Source: Grammothele lineata
Taxonomy: Eukaryota > Basidiomycota > Agaricomycetes > Polyporales > Polyporaceae
Assembly: GCA_002150815.3 (NCBI GenBank)
Contig: NDFF03000061.1
Location: 186,001 to 250,000 of the forward strand
Direction of reading: 5' to 3'
Length of the DNA: 64,000 nucleotides
Position numbers and translations under genes: made by a program. Shown piece by piece: positions 57,016 to 64,000 of the stretch. The notes under the pieces were generated by a model. That model worked only from the letters and a program-made list of their open reading frames with translations, was not told where the DNA came from and did not search any database. Within the stretch, counting starts at the first letter, position 1; each line of letters opens with the position of its first letter.

Positions 57016-57567
57016 CTACCAAAACTCCTTCCTCCTCTTCCTCAACTCTGCATTCATCGTCCTCCTCTCCCCCCACTTCTCCCTATTCGCCGCATGCTCC
57101 GTATCGCGCTCCTCAAGCGCCTTCCGCCGCTCCGGACCTTTCAACGACGTGATCTGGCCCACGAACCACGGCGAGCACCCAAACTCCTTCGCGAGCCTCC
57201 CACGGGTCCACGTCTGCGGGTCCTCTCTGCGCAGCTGCCGGAGCCGCGCAACGTCCTCGTCCGAAAGGCGCTCGTGTGCGCCCTTGTCCTTGTGTACACT
57301 CGGGGGCAGCTCACCAGCGACGGGGGAGGGCGCGGGGCGCAGGAGCGGCGACGCGGGCGCGGTGGTGTAGGAGAGCGGGGAGGGCGCGGTCGGCGGGGGC
57401 CGGTGGATGAAGGCCGTGTTGGTGTCGGGGAGGGCGTGCCACTGGGGCTTGAGTTTTTCGTCCTGGAGGGGGTCCCGCGTGCGCATCGGGGGTCGCTCAG
57501 GGAGACGGGTCGCGTATGAGCGAGAGCATATCCTCGACGGCAGGGAGGGCGGCAGTCGGGGCTTCAT
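57016..57567 (-). CDS. MRPL20: mitochondrial large-subunit ribosomal protein L20 (mL58)
   Basis: A single exon encodes 183 aa. The N-terminus MKPRLPPSLPSRICSRSYAT is basic, hydroxylated and lacks acidic residues, as in a mitochondrial presequence, with a plausible cleavage around SYA. The body has TRDPLQDEKLKPQWHALPDT, AHERLSDEDVARLRQLR, DPQTWTRGRLAKEFGCSPWF and VGQITSLKGPERRKALEER. These are the landmarks of the fungal Mrpl20/mL58 family, which is part of the mitochondrial 54S subunit. Length is close to that of fungal relatives. The helix-turn-helix-like RLAKEFGCSPWFVGQI segment is typical of the family. The start ATG at 57567 is the first possible one giving a complete presequence. Confidence 0.88.
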   Translation of the reverse strand: MKPRLPPSLPSRICSRSYATRLPERPPMRTRDPLQDEKLKPQWHALPDTNTAFIHRPPPTAPSPLSYTTAPASPLLRPAPSPVAGELPPSVHKDKGAHERLSDEDVARLRQLRREDPQTWTRGRLAKEFGCSPWFVGQITSLKGPERRKALEERDTEHAANREKWGERRTMNAELRKRRKEFW

Positions 57568-58878
57568 GACGGTGGATGGCGGGGACGCTGTGGACGGATT
57601 CTCTTTCCACGAAGCCAGCGAGAGCGGGCTCGGAGTGTGTCACGGAGGAGAGTCACATCACGCGCGGCGTGTCACGTCTTATGGCCGTTCTCTTTTGGGA
57701 AAGCGATCGCGACCAGAGCCTCGACTCCGCCCACGACAGATGATCTCGCGAAAATGTTCAAGGCGCGGATCTGAAACGGCGTTTTGTCCTTAGACCGCCG
57801 AGAATATCTGTAAGCCAGCTTGTCCTCGTAGCTCGGTCTCGACTAGTGGCGCTTACTCATTGGAGTTCATTGCTCAGAAGTTCGCTCCTCTCAAAAAATA
57901 CACGAACCGCACTATGCCTCCAGGAGGAAGGCTGACGGCTCACTCGGACGCATCTAGAGGGATATGACGAATGGACGGCGATTCTGTGCCCCGATACAGA
58001 GCGCCTGGGCTGCCAACGGCGACCATTGGACGTCGAACGCGTTGACTTCGCACCGACAGCGGCGCAGCCACCGGCCCCGCTGCGTCTCTCGCCTCTTGCC
58101 GCCTGCACGAGCCTTATCGTGCGGGGATGGAAGACGTGTGTGGAGTGGGAGTTGATGCGGTCACGCCTCCCGGTGCCATTCGCGTCTCCGCAAATACTGT
58201 ACTCGACGCACACCCGTCTCCACGTGCTCTTGAACGCCCTTGGGCCGCCTCGGAAGCTTCTAGGTCATGCAGGACGCAGCGTATCCAGGGGCCGTCGTCT
58301 CTTCGGGCCACGTCATGGTACGGGGCCGGGGTGCAGGTGCTGCCCTGAGAGGCAAGAGCGAGGCGGGTGCGGTGGGACGAGCGGGCGGGGGTGCGATGAC
58401 GTAGGGGCCCCAAGTGTCCCTGGGAGCGGCGTAATTGAAACTGCCCCGCTAGTCCAGAAAGGCGATTCGATGGCGATTCCTGTCCTCTCCCGCCGCGGAC
58501 GTCCTGACTCAAGCTCCCTGCTCTTCCATCCCGTTCCATCCTCATTCCTCTCCCCGCCACCCCGCCCTGCCAATTTCGCCCATATATCAGCTCCCCGGAC
58601 GACCGCCACTGCTTCCCGCGCCGCGCCTTTGTCCCTCCCTCCTCCCCGTCCTTCTCGCTCGCTCCGGCCGTAGGCAGCTCGTCCTACCCGGCTGGTTTAA
58701 CCCCTCCGCCACCGCTCCCTCAGCCTCGACATCGTCTTGCTCAACGGTCATTGCTCAGCGGAGGACGGCCCCTATAAAGAGCACCACCACCACCAACGAC
58801 GCATACCGCCGTCTCGGGCCGCCATTGCCATCGCCTCCTATACTCGCCGCCTACCCCAGATAGCAGCCGCGAGCCCCC
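57568..58878. other. intergenic region with a possible orphan exon
   Basis: This is upstream of both MRPL20 and the small protein at 58879. A plus-strand frame opening after an acceptor-like CATCTAG at 57950-57956 reads YDEWTAILCPDTERLGCQRR and then LAACTSLIVRGWKTCVEWEL and MRSRLPVPFASPQ. It has GC-rich third positions and remains open past 58600. I cannot find a start exon or a family, so I list it here rather than as a gene. Confidence 0.4.
58773..58779 (+). promoter_or_regulatory. TATA box of small-protein gene
   Basis: TATAAAG lies 106 bp before the ATG at 58879 and is preceded by a strongly C/T-rich tract. Confidence 0.6.
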
Positions 58879-59130
58879 ATGCCCAAGGACATGAGCGCCG
58901 GCCACCCGCACTACGCCCTCGCCGCGTACGCGCGCGACATGCATCAGTACACCCTCGAGCTCTGGATGGAGCTCAGCAAGAAGCTCGAGGACGCCAGCGG
59001 CGCGGCAGACGCCGCTGCCGCCGTCCCCGCCACTGCGAACGGCTCCCCGGCGTCATCGTCGTCGTCGGTCGGAACAGAAAGCGGACAGACACCCCAGGAC
59101 GGTGAGGTCGAGTCTCCGGAGGAGCACTAG
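58879..59130 (+). CDS. small conserved-type basidiomycete protein of unknown function
   Basis: A single exon encodes 83 aa. The N-terminal half reads HPHYALAAYARDMHQYTLEL and WMELSKKLEDA, predicted as one amphipathic helix. The C-terminal half is Ala/Ser-rich and acidic (DGEVESPEEH at the end), likely disordered. There is no signal peptide or membrane segment. A TATA box and a good Kozak-like context (CCCCCATGCCC) support expression. I recognise the HPHY...YARDMHQYTL pattern as typical of short unnamed Agaricomycete proteins but can offer no function. Confidence 0.65.
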   Translation: MPKDMSAGHPHYALAAYARDMHQYTLELWMELSKKLEDASGAADAAAAVPATANGSPASSSSSVGTESGQTPQDGEVESPEEH

Positions 59131-60488
59131 GGGGACCCGCCGAGGCTCGTGCAGTGCCCGCCCCGCCCACTGCGTCTGACACCTGTTTGCACCAGTGTCT
59201 GTTGCGGGTGTGTCGTGCACAGCCGCCTCGTCTTCCTCTTCACTCGCATGTCCCCGTTACGGGGCACGCTGGACACTCCTTGCGCTTGTGGGTGGGTGAT
59301 CCCTTCTTGCCTCATATGCTTAGCGCCTCGCTGATCGCGCTTCGTGGTTGTCCGACACAGCCCCCCTCCGCCGCCGTCTCCGCCACACGCTTCGGTCCAA
59401 AATATCATTATCGACGGCCCACGCGCCACCACCATGACTCTGTACCCTTAGTTTCTTTTACCTTCGCTCCAGTTACCGTTACCCCCCACGCACCGCATCA
59501 TATCGTGTACAGTACTCGCATATCCCCGGCCCTTATCTTTGCACGGGTCGTCGCTACCGCAGAAGGACGGAGCAGAATATCGTGGTGGAACCACCGTAGC
59601 CCCGTACCGCTTCTTTTTCTCCACCCCCGCATCTTCTTCGCACCATCCATCATCATGTCCATTCCCTCGTCTCGCCTCGCACACCTCGCATGCACTCACA
59701 CCACCCCCTCTCCTACTCCACTCTCGACCGCATTTATTCGCTTCTGCTTCTCTCGAGCCACGACTATCGATAGTGTACGATCTAAATCCCCAGCGCTTCC
59801 CCACCACCCGCTCGCTCGCCTCCGCGCCCGCTCGCTTCAAGCAGCCCAGCAGAACCATGTAACCGCCCAGAAGGCACCCACAACGCGCACCCTCGAGGCT
59901 TCCCATAGGCCGCTTATGACGCAAGCCTGTCACCCGAGGCTCGAGCTCCCACGCGTCTGCTTTAAATTACACTGGGATCTGCTCCCGCGAGCGCGAACTT
60001 GGCGCGTGTTTGCGCGTCGATGACGGTTGGGGTGCTCGATCGTACGCGTGCCAGTGTACAGGTGCACGTACGGACCCTGTCGCCGTGACCCTGCGCGCAG
60101 CCGGGAGGGACGGCCCCTTGAGCTCGGGGTACCGCTGTAACCTGCCATGCGTGATGGTAACCCCGAGCTCCTGCAGACCGGGCGCGCGAGTTTCCCTCGG
60201 GCGTTGGCGGGCTCCACGTCCTGGGACGGGGTGCGGAGGTGTGCATACCGGGACCGCGGCGTTTTGTGCATGTCGAGCGCCGTGAGAGGTGCAGGATGTG
60301 CGTGTGTTGCTCGTACCGTGTATGTTCACGTCGCGCATGCGTATGTTTGACAGAATCGCGCCCACGGGTACATACAACGCCGCGCCTGCTCGCTCGGTGG
60401 CCAAGATACGTATGTGGCTATATATTGCCGCATCTGATTCCCGAACACAAGTCCGCGCTGCGATCTCCGTACTATGTATGCGCCCGTC
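59131..60488. other. intergenic region left of the MITE
   Basis: This is the 3' flank of the small protein followed by sequence without a supported gene. The long plus-strand frame at 59154-60023 is His/Ser/Pro-rich with no family resemblance. Confidence 0.5.
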
Positions 60489-60771
60489 TACTGTACCATT
60501 TCACTCAATTCGACAGGCCCTGTGACGTGTGACACGGAAATTTCGGTTTCGGTTTTCGACAACGACCCCGGTGAGCCGTGACATGGGGCGGGGTTTCGAC
60601 AGATTGGGGGGCGGTTTCGGGCGCGCGTCAGCGCGCCGCGCCCCCGACGCCCTCAAGCGCCCGTGGGCGAAATTCGACGATCATGAAGGTGACCCGTGAC
60701 GAGCGCCGAAATTTCGTTCATCTGAGGGCCCGGTGACCGTGACAATTCGAATTGAGTGAAATGGTACAGTA
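60489..60771. mobile_element. MITE-like element with 23-bp perfect terminal inverted repeats and TA target duplication
   Basis: The left end, from 60491, reads CTGTACCATTTCACTCAATT followed by CGA. The right end, finishing at 60769, is its exact reverse complement. Both ends are flanked by TA (60489-60490 and 60770-60771), so the element is 279 bp between TA duplications. Inside, imperfect inverted repetition continues: GGAAATTTCGG near 60536 against CCGAAATTTCG near 60705. Short GTGAC-type words recur at both subterminal regions. There is no coding capacity. TA duplication and short size fit a Tc1/mariner-derived MITE, which would need a transposase supplied from elsewhere. Confidence 0.88.
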
Positions 60772-60903
60772 TTCCCACCGAGCGCGCCTGCGCCCTTTCC
60801 CAAGTCCAAGCTAGACCTGCAAAGGGTGCGCGATCGTCATGCTGTGCCAAAACGCGCCGGCGGGCCGCACGCACCGGCTGCCAAGTTGGATTTGTCAAGA
60901 AGG

Positions 60904-61800
60904 TTACGGGATCGCGAGCCCCGCTCGGACGGCGGTACGCTCCTTCATGCGTTCGATCCACGCCTGAAAACCGAGAAAGAAGAGCCAAGACGAGACTCGT
61001 ATGCTTCAGTGACGCCGCTCCGTGGTGCGATGTGAGCCTGAGAAAGAGTGATGGGGAACTTACTTCGACGTTCGGCCAGGCGTCGAGCGTGTCGATGCGT
61101 GCCCGGCGTTCACCCTGGGTATATGCGCATAATAACGTTCAGCCACGAAGCTCCAAGGCAGGGGGAGGGGACGGGACGAACGGGGCGCACCACGGGAAGG
61201 CGTTCATGTCCGCGACGCTGTACGTACCACGTTGGGGCAGGCGGGCCAGTCGCGTTCGGTCTCGTCGAGGTAGCCTGTCCGGATGTCAGGGTACGGGTTG
61301 GGGAGTAGGTAGACGGAGGGGACGTGCTTTTCTTCAGGTACGGGATGTCTTCTGCCAGAGCTGCGTTGATGAAGTGGTTCGCGGGGGGGGGAGGCGTTGG
61401 TGAGCGAGACTAAGGAATCGCAGGCCTCGGGTGTAGTTGGGAGGACCGACCTTGACCTTGCATCGGCCCCACGCCGCCATGCTGCACCACAAAGCCTCGT
61501 CAGCCACCCCGGTAACTTCGCCCCAACGCCTCAAAGATTGACTCACCACAAAAAAAACCCACTGCAGCATCTCGCTAGACTCCTCCGGGCGCGCGCTCGG
61601 GTCGAACGCGAACGCGCGCATCGTGTCGTACATAGTGCGCCGTGAGGTAGAGCAGGATCGCAACGCTCTCGAAGACCGCGAAGCCACCGCGATTTGGGTC
61701 GGTGAGCACGGGAATACTTCCGTTTGGGTGCAGCGAGAGGAAGTGGAGCTGCTTTTGTTCGTTCTTGCCAAGGTTTATCGGATGGACGCCGGGGCGGACG
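60904..61800 (-). pseudogene. decayed glutathione S-transferase (Ure2-like class)
   Basis: Clear GST pieces occur in order: VHPINLGKNEQKQL and HPNGSIPVLTD with FAVFESVAILLYLTAHY (N-domain), then FAFDPSARPEESSEMLQWVF, HGGVGPMQ, ANHFINAALAEDIPY, YSVADMNAFPW, IDTLDAWPNVE, and finally AWIERMKERTAVRAGLAIP with a stop at 60904. However, four extra bases break the frame right after LTAHY. The acceptor expected before ANHF is a run of C followed by GCG, not AG. The segment between ANHF and YSVADM does not resemble a GST, and the region encoding the glutathione-contacting start is unreadable. Several introns with good GT-AG ends survive. Sequencing error could explain one break but not all. GSTs of this class conjugate or reduce with glutathione. 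Confidence 0.7.
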
Positions 61801-62452
61801 GCTGGGAGGGTAGTCATGTCCTGGTGCCCCCAGAGACCTTGGATGCACGAGATACAAAGGTTCCGTGCGCCGGCTGGTTGGCGCAGCGTGCAGTCATTCG
61901 CGTGCTCGTGCAGCTGAGACGTGCTTGTTGGGCGAGTAGTGACGTCATCGTCGACATGCCGTTCACGGCGGGTTAGTACTTCTGAGCAGCTAAAAAGAGG
62001 TGCCATACCAACAGTAAACAATGGAAAACCCGCGGAGCTTTGATGACGGTGATGGGCTGAGGGAAGGGGCAGGCGCCAGACGGATGATGTCTCGAACAGC
62101 GCCTCTGACGACACCGCCACTCCAGTGTTCGGGCTCGCATCTTACGAACGTCCTTGCACCATACATGAGGATGAGGGGCAACTGCCCTGCCGCGAAAGCA
62201 CACATCACTCGCGCCCCTATCAAAAAAGACCAAAGAAGCTCCAAAGCATTCGATAGGTGTCAGGTCGTAGATAATACATACAGAGCGTGCGCGAGGAGTC
62301 ATAGACTCGAATCCAGCTTCCACTTCCAGACCCTAGCGATGATAGTACACTGGGTATTTGACGAGAGAACGATAAGCGAATTGTGCGACTTCCGTCGGAT
62401 GGGATACTAACCCGAAGGCAGTTCAGATGAATTCAGCTCACCTGAGCGCGAG
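61801..62452. other. intergenic region
   Basis: This is upstream of the GST remnant, perhaps including its eroded first exon, and downstream of the gene at 62453-63624. No supported gene was found. Confidence 0.45.
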
Positions 62453-63624
62453 TCACGACAATCTGGCTTGTTCATTGTCGAAGAGCACCCTGAGGCCCTC
62501 AGCGCAGCCTGTCTTCTCTTTGTCGACATCAACCGCCCACAGGACAACCCTCTTCTTCTTCCCCCTGCCTCTTAAAATCTTTATTAGCTCACCCTCTCGA
62601 GGAGTGATCGCGCGCGGAGGCGTCTTGCGCAACAGGCGCAAAGATGGGTTTAGCCGCATCGGCTCCAAGATGCGCTGAACGCGCACGACGACGACGCGTC
62701 TTCCCGAGTGTTCCGGTAGCGTGGATCGCTCAAAGGCACAGAGCAGTTTCCCTAGGGGCGCGATCAACACAATGTACGAGGGTGGCGATCCTTCTGTCAT
62801 AACTCACCGTGGTATACGTTCACGCGGTGGTAATGTGTGCCCGATCCAAGAGAAGTATGAAATAGGCCCGGATTAAGCCTTCTCGTCACGATCCCAGTAG
62901 TCCCAGCGAATAGCAAGTGTGTCCACAGCTGCTTGTTGAAATGAATAGAAAACGGCTGCCCAAATGAGTGGACGATGGGCAGCGGGGGCGTCCTCTGTTG
63001 GCCTTGCAGAGAAGTGTCGATAGATTGCCAGGTACTTTCAGGAAGTAGCTTATCTCGAAGGAGCAGTTGTCTGAGCACTCTGAATTTGCGCGCTATCGAG
63101 ACTGAAATCAGTGGGATACGCCACGGTACGGCGTCCACTAAAAGATCGGATCCCGCCGCGAAGTTGGCGGGGTCGTCCTTGGGGGTGACGCGGAACCTGA
63201 TACCTTGCGCAAGAATTGGGACTTCATGCTGCTGTGAAAAGTAGAGAAACCCTTGTTTCCCCCTCAAGACGTCGACAGGTAGTGTTAGGTGGTTGCCATA
63301 GCGGCGGATTGGTCGGAGATCTTTGAAACTAACGATGATCCGCGCTTTGTCGGTGGGGTTTGTGACAAGGTCGAGGAGGTCATCCTGGCTTAATCGGGAA
63401 GGATCGAGGGTGCCGATGGTTCTCCATTTCTTGTCGACACGTGTAGGGCTTGCGACTTCTACGTGACGATTAGATAGAGAAGCTGCAGAGCTCGCTGGTC
63501 GAGAGGCACAAGGACGACGGACAGACAAGCCTCCCAATGCGCCCAATGCGTGAAAAGGCCGTGACGCGTGTTCTGTCCCAGGCAGCGGGAGAGACCACCG
63601 CAGTTCCAAAAACCTCTTCATCAT
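62453..63624 (-). CDS. protein of unknown function, two exons
   Basis: Exons are 63624-62808 and 62751-62453; the 56-nt GT-AG intron joins in phase and gives 371 aa. The text is clearly protein-like: DKKWRTIGTLDPSRLSQDDL, ARIIVSFKDLRPIRRYGNHL, QGFLYFSQQHEVPILAQGIR, then TPPLPIVHSFGQPFSIHFNK and RVQRILEPM. Exon 2 ends GCAEGLRVLFDNEQARLS. It has a mixed alpha/beta character with no membrane segment. The frame remains open upstream of the chosen ATG to about 63777, so an upstream exon or a different start is possible. I have the impression of a lineage-specific basidiomycete family but cannot name it. Nothing in the neighbourhood (a dead GST downstream) points to a function. Confidence 0.7.
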
Positions 63625-64000
63625 TACGGTGATAACGTCCAGGGAACGATAGCTGACGATTAGGGGAGAGTCGAGGAGGACTTCGCCTGAAGTTAAGAAT
63701 ATCGTGAGCCTGAGACCACGAGGAGAGGAACAGTTGCACAAACGACAATCTGACTCGTAGACACTTGTGGATTGCAATGTGATCCTGGTGAACTGAGCGT
63801 TTGCAACCCTAATGCGAGGCTTATGACTTTCACGACAGCGTTTAACCGAACATGATGCAGGTAGACAGAGGTAGACGACTCAACGAAGGAGCCGTTTGCT
63901 TCCGAATTTGGGCAATTAGTCATCACGTGCCACAAGCTACGTGGGAACTTTCTGTGTTGATGACGTGGCCTCTTTACACGACTACATTTACCGCATCCGG
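63625..64000. other. right edge, upstream of the last gene
   Basis: No gene is supported. The open frame at 63693-63935 on the minus strand could hold an upstream exon of the preceding gene, but no splice evidence is convincing. Confidence 0.4.

Noticed and set aside
61630..61645. Four extra bases after LTAHY in the GST as an intron
   Set aside because: Far too short for a spliceosomal intron and without GT-AG; treated as a frameshift.
1..64000. CRISPR arrays, operons, ribosome-binding sites, rRNA
   Set aside because: Spliceosomal introns and gene content show a eukaryotic nuclear genome; no regularly spaced direct repeats or rRNA-like sequence were seen.

Overview
The window reads as nuclear DNA of a filamentous basidiomycete, most likely an Agaricomycete. 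It is GC-rich, and its genes are cut by many short introns, mostly 50-65 nt with GT-AG ends. Gene content is typical of that group: expanded F-box-like/leucine-rich paralogs, a barwin-like secreted protein, a Zn2Cys6 regulator, and housekeeping genes for mitochondria, ribosome assembly and mRNA decay. All exon maps were assembled by hand from splice signals, reading-frame phase and protein-family logic; no alignment or RNA evidence was available.

Layout. 0.4-1.1 kb: a two-pass membrane protein with two PPxY motifs. 2.8-9.7 kb: an F-box-like cluster with two intact genes in tandem, a frameshifted and deleted third copy, and a small fragment. 10.2-14.3 kb: an 18-exon Zn2Cys6 transcription factor, divergent from TOM22 (14.7-15.3 kb). 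16.6-18.4 kb: the NDUFA9-type complex I subunit. 18.7-20.4 kb: a single-pass membrane protein. 21.4-21.9 kb: a UPF0390-type small basic protein. 25.1-27.4 kb: a CENP-B/Tc5-type DNA-binding protein without a transposase core. 32.9-34.5 kb: the CAF1/POP2 deadenylase. 36.9-40.3 kb: a 21-exon Bzz1-type F-BAR/C1/SH3/SH3 protein. 42.9-43.5 kb: a secreted RlpA/barwin-like protein. 45.1-45.8 kb: a candidate secreted or tail-anchored cysteine-rich protein. 47.4-52.0 kb: two more F-box-like genes on the minus strand. 54.0-56.4 kb: Utp3/Sas10. 57.0-57.6 kb: mitochondrial ribosomal protein L20 (mL58). 58.9-59.1 kb: a small acidic-tailed protein. 60.5-60.8 kb: a short inverted-repeat transposon (MITE). 60.9-61.8 kb: a decayed glutathione S-transferase. 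62.5-63.6 kb: a protein of unknown function.

The strongest large-scale structure is the F-box-like family. The block at 5.3-9.65 kb (gene, spacer, second gene type) recurs in inverted orientation at 52.9-47.4 kb, and a further tandem copy lies at 1.8-4.8 kb. The family shares a promoter architecture: a GGACAAAGCGTCC-like box, a GTATAC/TATA-like box, and an ATG about 105-115 bp downstream. The inverted copies bracket about 38 kb of mostly housekeeping genes.

The second notable theme is extreme exon fragmentation. The zinc-cluster factor needs two 6-nt exons and one 21-nt exon, and one of the 6-nt exons carries a zinc-binding cysteine. The Bzz1-like gene has a 12-nt exon, a 19-nt exon and a 15-nt last exon. 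I saw no CRISPR array, rRNA or credible tRNA gene. Two long GC-rich stretches (21.9-25.1 and 27.4-32.9 kb) hold no gene I can support.
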